This document shows, in pieces, positions 27,981 through 36,609 of a DNA stretch of 64,000 nt. The position numbers were made by a program, and so were the translations under genes. The notes beneath the pieces are model-generated. The model had not been told where the DNA came from. It did no database searches and saw nothing but the letters and a program-made list of their open reading frames with translations. The stretch lies in NCBI RefSeq assembly GCF_000340565.2, contig NZ_CP007203.1:3204955-3268954 (forward strand), read 5' to 3'. The DNA comes from Nodularia spumigena CCY9414 (GTDB taxonomy: Bacteria > Cyanobacteriota > Cyanobacteriia > Cyanobacteriales > Nostocaceae). Every line of letters begins with the position of its first letter. Position 1 is the stretch's first letter.

Positions 27981-28036
27981 CGCCTTGCGGTACTAGGTGA
28001 ACTACCCACACTGACTTGGAGTACCAAGTACAGTGT
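27977..28036 (-). ncRNA. candidate omega RNA 3' end of TnpB element, with guide
   Basis: Read on the minus strand, ACACTGTACTTGG-TACT-CCAAGTCAGTGT forms a near-perfect hairpin (28008-28036) followed by GGGTAGTTCAC, as at the right ends of cyanobacterial IS605-group elements. The tnpB stop TAG is inside GGGTAGTTCAC, so the RNA scaffold overlaps the coding end, as known for TnpB omega RNAs. The first 20 bases beyond the end (27977-27996) would be the guide: CTAGTACCGCAAGGCGGAAG. The boundary may be off by one or two bases. Confidence 0.5.
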
Positions 28037-29282
28037 CGGCTTCTGTACTCACAGGGGAATGCCGCAACTTAGACTTTCGCCCCAGCCTTGGTCTGACATC
28101 CCCTCCTACAGCAGAGACGGCTGAACCTTCCGCCTTGATCCCTTCGGCTTCGGTTCCATCGAGCGAAGTCGAGATGCTCAGGGCAAGCATTCTGATCCCC
28201 TCGGCTCTAATATTGAGCGCTGCGTTTCCATCACGGTCATGATGAGTACCACAATGAGGACAAGTCCATTGCCTCACATCCAATGGCATCTCACTCACTT
28301 GATGGAAACAATTAGAACAGAGCTTGGAACTGGGGAACCATCGATCAATTTCAACGAACTTTCCACCTTTACGCTCTAGCTTATAGGCTAGAAAATTGGT
28401 GAACGTTCCCCATCCACAATCAGAAATTGCCTTCGCCAAATTGTGATTACAAACCATGCCTTTGACATGAAGATTCTCTACTATGACAGCTTGGCTATCG
28501 CTGACCAACTTATAACTCAGTTTATGTAGAAAATCTTGCCTAGAATTGCTAATTCGTTCATACACTTTAGCGACAATTTTACGATATTTATTTCTTGAAC
28601 TGCTCCCTTTTTGTTTACGGGCTAACTTTTTCTGCTTACGCTTGAGGTTTTTCTCATGCTTGGCAAGGTGCTTAGGATTATCATATTTAGAAACCTTTTC
28701 ACCATCAGTTACAACAGCAAAGTGCTTCAAACCTAAATCAATACCATAGATCTTACCGAATGTAATAGTTGGATTTTCTCCTTCTACTTCAGTCAGGATA
28801 GATGCGAAATATTTACCTGATGTTGTTTTGCATACAGTTACAGTCTTGATTTTTCCCTCAATAGTCCTATGTATTTTGGCTTTGACTATGCCAATATTGC
28901 CTGGAAGTTTGACATTGCCATCGACAATTTTGACGTGTTGAGGATACTGAATAGACTGTTTACCATGCTTAGATTTGAACTTAGGAAACCCAGCACGCTT
29001 CTCAAAAAAGTTTTTGTATGCTGTGGTTAGATTGAGTGTTGTTGCCTGTAAAACTTGGCTATAACAATCGGCTAACCATACAGTCTCTTCTGCCTTTTTG
29101 AGCGCCGGAAGAAACGCGTTGAGTGCTACACGGCTAAGTCCCTTGCCCGTTTCTCTGTAAGTTTCAATTGACTGATTTAGAGCGTAATTCCACCACCAAC
29201 GAGCGCAACCAAATGTTTGAGCTAGTTGTATTTCTTGTTCTTTTGATGGATACAAACGGACTTGCACAGCTTTGTGTAACAC
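28002..29282 (-). CDS. tnpB: TnpB, IS200/IS605-family RNA-guided nuclease
   Basis: A 426-residue TnpB. The N-terminus (MLHKAVQVRLYPSKEQEIQL, WWWNYALNQSI) is the usual helix-turn-helix region. The RuvC triad looks intact: D182 in YGIDLGLKHF, E269 in VIVENLHVKG, and the DRD at 349-351 in HHDRDGNAALN. The zinc finger is C322/C325/C341/C344. After residue 360 a tail of about 65 residues is partly encoded by a dispersed repeat (SLDGTEAEGIKAEG). It starts at GTG behind AAGGAGGTGAT, an exact match to the 16S tail. No TnpA lies beside it, so it cannot move by itself. TnpB proteins cleave DNA guided by an omega RNA from the element's end. Confidence 0.93.
   Translation of the reverse strand: MLHKAVQVRLYPSKEQEIQLAQTFGCARWWWNYALNQSIETYRETGKGLSRVALNAFLPALKKAEETVWLADCYSQVLQATTLNLTTAYKNFFEKRAGFPKFKSKHGKQSIQYPQHVKIVDGNVKLPGNIGIVKAKIHRTIEGKIKTVTVCKTTSGKYFASILTEVEGENPTITFGKIYGIDLGLKHFAVVTDGEKVSKYDNPKHLAKHEKNLKRKQKKLARKQKGSSSRNKYRKIVAKVYERISNSRQDFLHKLSYKLVSDSQAVIVENLHVKGMVCNHNLAKAISDCGWGTFTNFLAYKLERKGGKFVEIDRWFPSSKLCSNCFHQVSEMPLDVRQWTCPHCGTHHDRDGNAALNIRAEGIRMLALSISTSLDGTEAEGIKAEGSAVSAVGGDVRPRLGRKSKLRHSPVSTEADTVLGTPSQCG
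28123..28200. repeat. CGAAGTCGAGATG-type repeat in the tnpB tail
   Basis: CCATCGAGCGAAGTCGAGATG and adjoining CTTCGGCTTCGG words, common as dispersed repeats in Nostoc-type genomes, are read through in frame at the C-terminus of TnpB. Confidence 0.5.
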
Positions 29283-29298
29283 TTAACATCACCTCCTT

Positions 29299-29347
29299 GA
29301 TTGGACTAATTTATCACAAGTTGATATTGCGGTAAAGTAGTCTAATC
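29299..29347 (-). promoter_or_regulatory. left-end palindrome of the TnpB element
   Basis: GATTAGACT and AGTCCAATC (minus strand; 29339-29347 and 29299-29307) form an imperfect stem around about 31 bases just upstream of tnpB. This is the position of the subterminal left-end hairpin in IS605 elements. TTGAT occurs at 29345-29349 and could be the target-adjacent motif, but it overlaps the stem, so that reading is uncertain. Confidence 0.4.
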
Positions 29348-29419
29348 AAATAAAATAATTGCTGATTCCGCACTACGTGCCGCTACGCGAACATACATCC
29401 AGTATTTGTTTTTGGCTAG

Positions 29420-29638
29420 CAAAAAAGCCATACTGGATGCAATCGTTATCACCCACCTTATATCCCACCACTGATTCGTCCTTCCCAAATTCAGTGGGGG
29501 ACTTACGGCGTAACAGTTAAAAATACTATTGTAGTTGTAGATCCGCTATTTGCTAGAGTCTACAAAGAAATTTTTTTGGTCAATAGAGATAAATTGATGG
29601 AACATATAAGCCTACAAGAAAGCTCCCGCCAAATTTGA
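29420..29638 (+). pseudogene. orphan coding fragment without start
   Basis: A 72-codon frame bounded by TAG and TGA with no ATG/GTG/TTG start near its beginning. It reads RYHPPYIPPLIRPSQIQWG, then VTVKNTIVVVDPLF and KEIFLVNRDKLMEH, with protein-like composition. It lies next to the left end of the TnpB element, so it may be a gene cut by old transposition. I do not recognise the family. Confidence 0.35.
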
Positions 29639-29710
29639 GATGATGGCAGGAGTCTTCAGATTACAGATTAATAGTTGCAGGATAACTGCAAAGGATTATC
29701 TATTAATCTT

Positions 29711-31423
29711 TTAATAATGAGTGCCAGTTTTGCGATGGTTCATGGCAGTCACGGCATCAGGTTTGATTAATTTACCGTTGTCAACAGTTGCATAAATTAC
29801 CCAATGATCGCCACATTCCATGCGTTCGTTGACAGAACATTCAACATAAGCGATCGCATCAGTGAGAATGGTACAGCCATTATCTGCAACTATGGTGCTA
29901 AAGTTGGTAAATCTGTCTTCTCCGGGAGCAAAACTTTTGCCCAAATGCTTGGTGTATTCTAAATGATTACCTTCCTCCAGGATATTCAAGGCAAATTTAC
30001 TACCTGGATACATTAAAGATTCTATAGCTCTATCTTTAGCGATCGCCACAGTCAGACCTGGAGGATTAAAGGTAGCCTGAGACACCCAAGAGCCTAGCAT
30101 CCCCGTAGACACATCACCTTGTTTAGCTGAGATTACACAAACCGAACCAACAATCCGACCCACAGCTTGTTCCATAGGCGTAGCCGATTGTTGTGGTAAG
30201 CGGACTTTTTTAGCTTTTTTCAAAGTTTGAGCAAAATCTGTACCAACTTCTTCACAGAACTTGAGAGTCATATCGTCAGGCTTAAACTTGACTCTGAGAG
30301 TATCAAATCCAAAGCGATAACCAGCATCCCGAAGTTTACCTTCAATTAAATCAAAGGCTTCGCCACTCCAGCCGTAAGAACCAAAAACCCCTGCAAGTTT
30401 GTTGCTATCACCCACAGTTAAAACGATTCCCAAAGCAGTATGAATGGGAGTCGGAGCATGACCGCCAATAGTGGGAGAACCAATCACAAAACCATCACAC
30501 TTTTGGATAGCAGCGTTGATTTCATCAGGAGTAGCAAATTCGCAGTTAATCGAATGCACTGCGGCTCCACCTTTAGTTAATCCCAAAGCCATCGCCTGGG
30601 CTAAGATAGCTGTATTTCCGTAAGCTGAAGCATAAAGCAGAGCAACAGATATCTCCCGCTCCTTTTGAGCATCGCTCCATTCTGCGTAAGCCTTAGTCAG
30701 TTCCATTAAGCCAGTACGTACCAATGGCCCATGACCAGGAGCATACATTCTCACCTGTAAATCTGAGATTTTCTCCAAAGCTGATTCTACGTGCTGAGAT
30801 TGGGGAGCCATCAGACAGTTGTAGTAGTAGCGCTGGTCTTCTTTCAATGCTTCCCAGTTGTCATCAAACACCTCATCACCACAGATATGAGCGCCAAAAA
30901 GCTTATCTGTGTAGAGAATTTGGGTTTTGTCGTCGTAAGTACAAAGTCCTTCGGGCCAACGAGGACTAGGAATAGGTAAGAATTTTAAAACATGACCCTG
31001 ACCTAAATCTAAAGTTTCTTTCCCCCGCATCACTAAAATTTCTAGGGCGTTATCTGGGAAAGCATGACGCAAATTAGCCTCACTGGGAAGAGAACAAACA
31101 AATGTTACCTGTGGTGCTAATTCTAAAATTGCCTTGAGTGTGGGTACACGGTTGGGGCTAAAGTGACCCAGGAGGACATAATCCAACTCTTTCAAGTTTA
31201 CGGTTTGCTGTAATGCCTGGACATAAATTTCTGTGAAGGTTTCAGCCGGTGGGTCAATAATTGCGGATTTATCGCCTTCAATTAAAAAACAATTGGAGGT
31301 AGTACCTCTTTCTCTGGCGTATTCAATTTCAAACCGCAGGCGTGACCAACTACGCGCTCTAATAAATTTCGTGTTTGTAGCGACGGGAATAACTTGTACG
31401 TCACGGGGTTTGGAATTGCTCAT
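29711..31423 (-). CDS. flv1: flavodiiron protein, Flv1 type
   Basis: A 570-residue protein with the three domains of cyanobacterial flavodiiron proteins: metallo-beta-lactamase-like (1-250), flavodoxin (about 265-400, SVALLYASAYGNTAILA) and C-terminal flavin reductase (about 425-570). The diiron motif is altered: H87-F-S89-P-N91-R92 replaces the HxExDH of active subunits, as in Flv1 and Flv2. Flv1 works as a heteromer with Flv3, reducing oxygen to water with photosynthetic electrons. The start is the ATG at 31423; a 37-codon upstream extension is only translated repeat DNA. It follows flv3 on the same strand after a repeat insertion of about 200 bases. Confidence 0.9.
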   Translation of the reverse strand: MSNSKPRDVQVIPVATNTKFIRARSWSRLRFEIEYARERGTTSNCFLIEGDKSAIIDPPAETFTEIYVQALQQTVNLKELDYVLLGHFSPNRVPTLKAILELAPQVTFVCSLPSEANLRHAFPDNALEILVMRGKETLDLGQGHVLKFLPIPSPRWPEGLCTYDDKTQILYTDKLFGAHICGDEVFDDNWEALKEDQRYYYNCLMAPQSQHVESALEKISDLQVRMYAPGHGPLVRTGLMELTKAYAEWSDAQKEREISVALLYASAYGNTAILAQAMALGLTKGGAAVHSINCEFATPDEINAAIQKCDGFVIGSPTIGGHAPTPIHTALGIVLTVGDSNKLAGVFGSYGWSGEAFDLIEGKLRDAGYRFGFDTLRVKFKPDDMTLKFCEEVGTDFAQTLKKAKKVRLPQQSATPMEQAVGRIVGSVCVISAKQGDVSTGMLGSWVSQATFNPPGLTVAIAKDRAIESLMYPGSKFALNILEEGNHLEYTKHLGKSFAPGEDRFTNFSTIVADNGCTILTDAIAYVECSVNERMECGDHWVIYATVDNGKLIKPDAVTAMNHRKTGTHY

Positions 31424-31459
31424 AGATTTTTGGTGAAGAACTGTAGAAAAAACATGGAA

Positions 31460-31622
31460 AAACCGGAGTGAAGAGGCAGGGGTGCGGGGAGCAGGGTGCA
31501 AGGGGGAGTAAAGAGGCAGGGGTGCGGGGAGCAAGGGGGAGTAAGAAATTACTTTAAACTTCGGGTTACTTAATAACCGTTCCTCTTCTCCCCTGCCCCC
31601 TGCCCCCTGCCCCTCTGCTTCT
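31460..31622 (+). repeat. composite GC-armed repeat, copy C
   Basis: A purine arm (AGAGGCAGGGGTGCGGGGAGC, repeated twice) leads into the 59-base core at 31535-31593 and a pyrimidine arm (CCCTGCCCCCTGCCCCCTGC). The core contains AAATTACTTTAAACTTCG and CGTTCCTCTTCTCCCC. It fills nearly the whole flv3-flv1 gap. Confidence 0.88.
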
Positions 31623-31623
31623 T

Positions 31624-33342
31624 CTAGTAGTAATTGCCTACTTTGCGATGGCGAACTGCTGTCAGTGCATCAGATTTAGATACACGACCTTCTGCAACGG
31701 TGCAGTATAAAAGCCAGTGGTCGCTGCATTCCATGCTCTTTTGGATTTCACATTCCATGTATGCGAGAGCGTCGGTGAGGATGGGAGAACCGTTTTTGGC
31801 GGTTTGGGTTTTGACTCCCGCAAACCTGTCAGCACCGGGAAGCAAGCGCTTGAGGAAGTGCTTTTTCAGTTCTTGATAATTGCCTTCTTCGAGGACATTC
31901 AGAACAAAGCGATCGCCTACTTGCATCAAGGAATCAATAGCACGGTCTTTGGCGACGGCGATTGTAAATCCTAAAGGTTGTAAACTCGCTTGTGCTACCC
32001 AGGAGGCTAACATGGCACTTTTGACATCACCTTTTTTGGTGGTGACAATGTACAGTCCATTGCTAATCCGCCCCAGGGCTTTTTCTAAGTTGACATCTAA
32101 AGACTTGATTTGCTTGATGTTACGTTCGCGCATCAGCACTTGTCCCAAGTCTATACCCGCTTCTTGGCACATTTGGAATGTACTGGCGGTGGGAGCTTCT
32201 TTAATCCGAATAGCTGGGAAGGCTTCTTTTACACCCAAGTCAATAAACTTTCGCCGCAGGGTATCAATGGGTTCATCATCACCGCCGTAACATTCAAACA
32301 AGCCCACCATTTGCTTGTTTTTCACCACGGATAATAAGGAACTAATCCCAGCTTGAGCCGCAGCAGCACTAGATGGAGGCATTCCGATAATAACACCAGT
32401 GGCTCTACCTGCTAGTTCTTGGATTTCTTGCGGTTCGGCTGTGCTAATATCAATGACTTCTATGCCGACTCCGGTTTTTTGGATACCTTCAGCGATCGCT
32501 AAACCTAGTTGATCACTATAGCCATACTGGGAAACATAAAACAAGCCGACGGTGGTTTCTGTCTTGGCTTGTCTTTGGCTCCAAGTTTGGTAGCACTCTT
32601 TTAACAAGTCTAAGTTATGGTACAGTAAGGGGCCGTGACCGTTGGCAATGATGTTAATTTTTCCCAAATCGCCCATTCTCTTCATTGCGTTCAGGAGAGA
32701 ACGAGCATTTGGCCCCATGAGACAGTCATAGTAAAATCTAAAGTCGGCTTCAATCGCTTCTAAGTCTTCATCAAAGGTGCGATTGTCACAGAAGTGCATC
32801 CCAAAAGCGTCGCAGGTGAAGAGGGTTTGGGTTTTGCGGTCGAAGCTGAAGATTGTATCTGGCCAGTGTAGGTTAGGCGCACTGACAAATTCAATTTCGT
32901 GTCCTTTACCAATGTCGATGCGATCGCCACTTTTGACAATGCGCTTGGAAAAGGGATCATGTACTAAACCTTCTAAAAACTGAAGGGCAATTTTTGAAGC
33001 TAATACAGTCGCTCTGGGTGCTAATTGTAGAACATCTTCAACCAAGCCGCTATGGTCTGGTTCTGTGTGACTAACGATTATGTAATCAATTGTCTTGGGG
33101 TTAACAAGTCCTTTGAGTGTATCTAAATATAGTTGTCGAAACTTCTGGTGAGAAGTATCGATCAAAATTGTCTGTTCACCCCGAATCAGATATGAGTTGT
33201 ATGTTGTACCGTTTTGCAGTCCAAATTCGATATCGAAGCGATCGCGATCCCAATCAAGAGAGCGAATCGCCGTTGTGTTAGGGGCAATTTCTACAGTCTG
33301 TATAGTTAACCGATGCTGCACGTTCTCTGCGACCGTTACCAT
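31624..33342 (-). CDS. flv3: flavodiiron protein, Flv3 type
   Basis: A 572-residue protein with the same three domains as its neighbour. Here the diiron ligands are canonical: H92-T-E94-P-D96-H97 in VSHTEPDHSGL, so this is the Flv3/Flv4-like subunit. A flavodoxin domain with VGLFYVSQYGYSDQLGLA starts near 265 and a flavin-reductase domain near 425. In Anabaena PCC 7120, flv1A/flv3A act in vegetative cells and the adjacent flv1B-flv3B pair acts in heterocysts; adjacency here favours the B-type pair, but sequence reading alone cannot settle it. It starts at ATG, first gene of the pair. Confidence 0.9.
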   Translation of the reverse strand: MVTVAENVQHRLTIQTVEIAPNTTAIRSLDWDRDRFDIEFGLQNGTTYNSYLIRGEQTILIDTSHQKFRQLYLDTLKGLVNPKTIDYIIVSHTEPDHSGLVEDVLQLAPRATVLASKIALQFLEGLVHDPFSKRIVKSGDRIDIGKGHEIEFVSAPNLHWPDTIFSFDRKTQTLFTCDAFGMHFCDNRTFDEDLEAIEADFRFYYDCLMGPNARSLLNAMKRMGDLGKINIIANGHGPLLYHNLDLLKECYQTWSQRQAKTETTVGLFYVSQYGYSDQLGLAIAEGIQKTGVGIEVIDISTAEPQEIQELAGRATGVIIGMPPSSAAAAQAGISSLLSVVKNKQMVGLFECYGGDDEPIDTLRRKFIDLGVKEAFPAIRIKEAPTASTFQMCQEAGIDLGQVLMRERNIKQIKSLDVNLEKALGRISNGLYIVTTKKGDVKSAMLASWVAQASLQPLGFTIAVAKDRAIDSLMQVGDRFVLNVLEEGNYQELKKHFLKRLLPGADRFAGVKTQTAKNGSPILTDALAYMECEIQKSMECSDHWLLYCTVAEGRVSKSDALTAVRHRKVGNYY

Positions 33343-33770
33343 TCTTTGTCTCCGAGCGCAAATTTTTAGTATTCTTTTTCTGCACCCATTGTCGCTGGAA
33401 TTTATTTTTAAAGTTGTAATGAAGATGCTATTTTACTAAATTAAACTTGTATTAAATATTGCGCTTTTTTGGTCGTTTTTCTAACTCAAAGTATATACTA
33501 TTAATTTACAGGTATTACTTTTTAAATATGGTCTTTTATTGGTTTGATTTCATCATACATATCTTGTTTCTCTGACAAGCATTTCGTAATGAAAAGCATA
33601 GAATGGAGTTTTTAACGCAAAGGTTCGCGAAGTTTTCGCAAAGTTGCGCGGAGTCTTGATCTGAAGGTTTTTTGTGCGGTTTTTATAGTATGATTACCAA
33701 TCATATAAGCTATCTTATAGCCCCCTCCTCGCTTGCACCGGAGGGGGTTGGGGGTGGGGTTGTTTTAATT
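33343..33770. other. divergent gap between flv3 and cobA-hemD
   Basis: AT-rich for the first 250 bases (flv3 promoter side). It then has a CGCAAAGGTTCGCGAAG repeat near 33617-33650 and a GC-rich hairpin at 33721-33747 (CCCCCTCC / GGAGGGGG). No gene is supported; frames reading into cobA from upstream are translated repeat. Confidence 0.55.
33721..33760 (+). repeat. CCCCCTCC/GGAGGGGG hairpin before cobA-hemD
   Basis: A perfect 8-base stem with an 11-base loop (TCGCTTGCACC), followed by GGGGGTGGGG, ends about 10 bases before the start codon. In mRNA it would fold next to the ribosome-binding region, so an effect on translation is possible. The type is common as a dispersed repeat in these genomes. 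Confidence 0.6.
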
Positions 33771-35369
33771 ATGAATAAACAAAAGGGCAAAGTTTATCTT
33801 GTCGGTGCTGGCCCTGGAAATGTGGCTTATCTGACGGTGAAGGCTTACAGTCTGTTAGCCAAGGCTGAGGTATTAATCTATGATGCTCTAGTAGATGAGC
33901 AATTGTTACAATGTGTACCACCTGATTGTCTGCGGCTAGATGTTGGTAAACGTGGTGGTAAACCTAGTACACCACAAACTGAAATTAATCAGTTAATTGT
34001 GCAGCACTGTTTACAGGGAAAACAAGTGGTACGCCTCAAGTCAGGTGATCCGTTTATTTTTGGGCGCTGTACGGCGGAAATTCAAGCTTTGCAAGAGTTT
34101 GGTTGTGAATTTGAAGTTGTACCCGGAATTTCTTCGGCTCTTGCTGCTCCATTAATGGCGGGTATTCCTTTAACAGATCCGGTTCTGAGTCGTTGTTTTG
34201 CAGTGTTAACAGCCCATGAACCAGATGTTTTAGATTGGGAAGCTTTATCTCGGTTGGAAACTTTAGTTATATTGATGGGTGGGCGACATCTACCACAGAT
34301 TATACAGCAATTAGTTAGACACGGGCGATCGCATTCTACAGCTATTGCGATTATCCGTTGGGCGGGAACTCCTCAGCAACAAATTTGGACAGCCCAGTTA
34401 GATAATATTCTCGAACAAACTATCGGCGTTTCTCTCTCCCCAGTGGTAATTGTGATTGGCGAAGTTGTGAGATTATCCAATTACTTACAATCTGAGAAAA
34501 TATCCTTAGATCAAGTTTCTCACGCCCAAACTATGTTCAGCAATTTTTCTGCATCTTCCCACCTCCCCCTCACGGGTAAAACTATCCTGGTGACGCGTTC
34601 TTCTGGACAATCTAGCCAATTTAGCGATCGCCTCACCGCATTAGGTGCTACTGTAATTGAAATGCCAACTTTAGAAATTGTCCCGCCTTCGAGTTGGGAT
34701 GGGTTGGATCAGGCGATCGCTAATTTAATTGATTTTGACTGGTTAATTCTCACTTCCACCAATGGCGTAGACTACTTTTTTGCCAGATTAATCGCCCAAG
34801 GTAAAGATATTCGGGCTTTAGCTGGGGTGAAAATTGCCGTAGTTGGTGAAAAAACAGCCGCAAGTCTCCACAAATATCATCTTCAACCTGATTTTATTCC
34901 CCCTAATTTTGTTGCTGATTCTTTAGTAGAAAATTTCCCCGAAGCACTACAAAATAAAAAGGTGTTATTTCCCAGAGTGGAAAGCGGTGGAAGAGAAGTT
35001 TTAGTCAAAGAATTAACTACTCAAGGTGCAGAAGTTTTAGAAGTGGCTGCATATCAATCTCGTTGTCCTGATAGTATCCCAGAATCAGCAAAGTTAGCTC
35101 TCCAAAATCGCACTGTTGATATAATTACTTTTGCTAGTTCTAAAACTGTAAAATTTTTCTGTCAACTTATATCAGAAATATTTTCTCATAACTCTGATAT
35201 AACTTATGCCTTAGAGCAAATTTGTATTGCTTCTATCGGTCCCCAAACCTCAAAAACTTGCCATGCTTTATTAGGGCGAGTGACCATTGAAGCTGAAGAA
35301 TATACTTTAGATGGCTTAACTCAAGCAGTAATAAAATGGGTGAAAAATTCTCAAATTACTCATGAATAA
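33771..35369 (+). CDS. cobA-hemD: uroporphyrinogen-III methyltransferase / synthase fusion
   Basis: A 532-residue fusion. The N-terminal 245 residues are the SAM-dependent methyltransferase (CobA/SUMT): KVYLVGAGPGNVAYLTVKAY, DALVDEQLL, VVRLKSGDPFIFGR, VVPGISSALAAP. From about 270 on is uroporphyrinogen-III synthase (HemD): LTGKTILVTRSSGQSSQFSDRL, LILTSTNGVDYFF, TFASSKTVKFF. It makes the tetrapyrrole branch point and diverts it to sirohaem/cobalamin. I set the start at the ATG at 33771, because the longer frame runs through a repeat. Its stop overlaps coaE by eight bases. Confidence 0.93.
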   Translation: MNKQKGKVYLVGAGPGNVAYLTVKAYSLLAKAEVLIYDALVDEQLLQCVPPDCLRLDVGKRGGKPSTPQTEINQLIVQHCLQGKQVVRLKSGDPFIFGRCTAEIQALQEFGCEFEVVPGISSALAAPLMAGIPLTDPVLSRCFAVLTAHEPDVLDWEALSRLETLVILMGGRHLPQIIQQLVRHGRSHSTAIAIIRWAGTPQQQIWTAQLDNILEQTIGVSLSPVVIVIGEVVRLSNYLQSEKISLDQVSHAQTMFSNFSASSHLPLTGKTILVTRSSGQSSQFSDRLTALGATVIEMPTLEIVPPSSWDGLDQAIANLIDFDWLILTSTNGVDYFFARLIAQGKDIRALAGVKIAVVGEKTAASLHKYHLQPDFIPPNFVADSLVENFPEALQNKKVLFPRVESGGREVLVKELTTQGAEVLEVAAYQSRCPDSIPESAKLALQNRTVDIITFASSKTVKFFCQLISEIFSHNSDITYALEQICIASIGPQTSKTCHALLGRVTIEAEEYTLDGLTQAVIKWVKNSQITHE

Positions 35370-35970
35370 ACGCATCATCGGCTTAACAGGAGGTATTGCT
35401 ACAGGTAAAACTACTGTCGCCAATTATTTGGCTAGTGCTTATAATCTGCCAGTTTTCGATGCAGATATTTATGCTAGGGATGCTGTAGCTGTGGGTTCGC
35501 CAATTCTGAGTGCGATCGCTCAACGTTATAGTAAAAAAATCTTACTTCCAGATGGTAGCCTCAACCGAGAAAAACTGGGTACAATTATCTTTGCACAACC
35601 AGAAGAACGCCACTGGATAGAGAGTTTAATTCATCCTTATGTAGTTGAGCGTTTTGAGCAAGCGATCATCGCCAAATCATCATCACAAACACTTTTATTA
35701 GTTATCCCCCTACTTTTTGAAGCCCAGATGACTGACTTAGTTACAGAAATTTGGGTAGTGCGCTGTTCTGAATTACAGCAACTGCAAAGATTAATCCAGC
35801 GCAATCATTTAACTCCTATTCAAGCCCAAGCTCGCATCAATAGCCAGTTATCTTTGTCAGAAAAAGCAGCTCGTGCAAATGTTGTACTTGACAACTCTTC
35901 TACCCTTGAGTCTCTGCTCAAACAGGTAGATGTTGCTTTTGCAATGAATATTCAGGACAATATCAGCTAA
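35362..35970 (+). CDS. coaE: dephospho-CoA kinase
   Basis: Last step of coenzyme A synthesis: phosphorylates the ribose 3'-OH of dephospho-CoA. A 202-residue P-loop kinase with LTGGIATGKTTVANYL near residue 8, VFDADIYARDAV, LIHPYVVERF and LLVIPLLFEAQ. The start overlaps the end of cobA-hemD, so the two are translationally coupled. The window also holds panC, an earlier enzyme of the same pathway, but 16 kb away. Confidence 0.95.
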   Translation: MNKRIIGLTGGIATGKTTVANYLASAYNLPVFDADIYARDAVAVGSPILSAIAQRYSKKILLPDGSLNREKLGTIIFAQPEERHWIESLIHPYVVERFEQAIIAKSSSQTLLLVIPLLFEAQMTDLVTEIWVVRCSELQQLQRLIQRNHLTPIQAQARINSQLSLSEKAARANVVLDNSSTLESLLKQVDVAFAMNIQDNIS

Positions 35971-36087
35971 AAAAATGATCCCGATGAGAATGATTTTAAA
36001 CTTTTTCAGTATAGGCGATCGCTCTCTATATACAAACTAGAATAGGCATATACAATCAGTTAATTAGAGCTAGTTAAATACTAAGGA

Positions 36088-36609
36088 ATGTTAAGGATGT
36101 ATCACAAAATTTTGGTGGCTGTAGACAAGTCAGAAATGAGCCAATATGTGTTTGAACACGGTGTATTTTTGGCAAAAGCTGCTGATGCTGAACTCATGTT
36201 GCTACACGTACTGTCCCCCCTAGAAGACCCCTATATCAGTCCTGTATTTACACAACCAGATACCCTCTATCCATCTGTGCCAACTACACCTATGGATACT
36301 TATATACAGGAGTGGGAAGAACTGAAAAGACAAAGACTAGATTGGTTGCGCTCCCTGAGTGACACAGCAATTAATGCAGGCGTAAAAACTGGGTTTACCC
36401 AAAATCTCGGTGATGCTGGAAAGATAATTTGTGAAGTTGCGCGTAATGGGCTAGCTGATTTAATTGTAGTTGGTCGTCGAGGTCGTACTGGAATCAGTGA
36501 GTTTTTGCTAGGTAGTGTCAGCAATTATGTCCTGCATCATGCTCCTTGCTCAATTTTGACAGTACAAGGACGTATTCCTACCACCACGGAAATTCCTCCT
36601 AGAGTGTAG
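36088..36609 (+). CDS. universal stress protein (UspA family)
   Basis: A single-domain Usp of about 170 residues. The N-terminal strand KILVAVDKSEMSQYVFEHGV and the C-terminal ATP-binding loop GRRGRTGISEFLLGSVSNYVLHHAPCSILTV mark the ATP-binding subclass. Either the ATG at 36088 (TAAGGA ahead of it) or the one at 36097 could be used; the first has the better-spaced ribosome site. Role: stress response of unknown detail. It is transcribed alone after coaE, with about 115 bases between. Confidence 0.92.
   Translation: MLRMYHKILVAVDKSEMSQYVFEHGVFLAKAADAELMLLHVLSPLEDPYISPVFTQPDTLYPSVPTTPMDTYIQEWEELKRQRLDWLRSLSDTAINAGVKTGFTQNLGDAGKIICEVARNGLADLIVVGRRGRTGISEFLLGSVSNYVLHHAPCSILTVQGRIPTTTEIPPRV

Larger units (their letters stand above)
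29283..29710. other. gap between TnpB element and flv1, with coding debris
   Basis: Holds the left end of the TnpB element, a short CGTGCCGCTACGCGAAC repeat (29376-29392) and an orphan open frame at 29420-29638 (listed). The final 70 bases are AT-rich. Confidence 0.5.

Noticed and set aside
31424-31534. 37-residue N-terminal extension of the Flv1-type protein
   Set aside because: It is only translated repeat DNA (Pro/Leu/His-rich); homologues start at the internal MSNS methionine.
33672-33770. 33-residue extension of cobA-hemD
   Set aside because: Runs through the CCCCCTCC/GGAGGGGG repeat; the methyltransferase begins naturally at the ATG at 33771.
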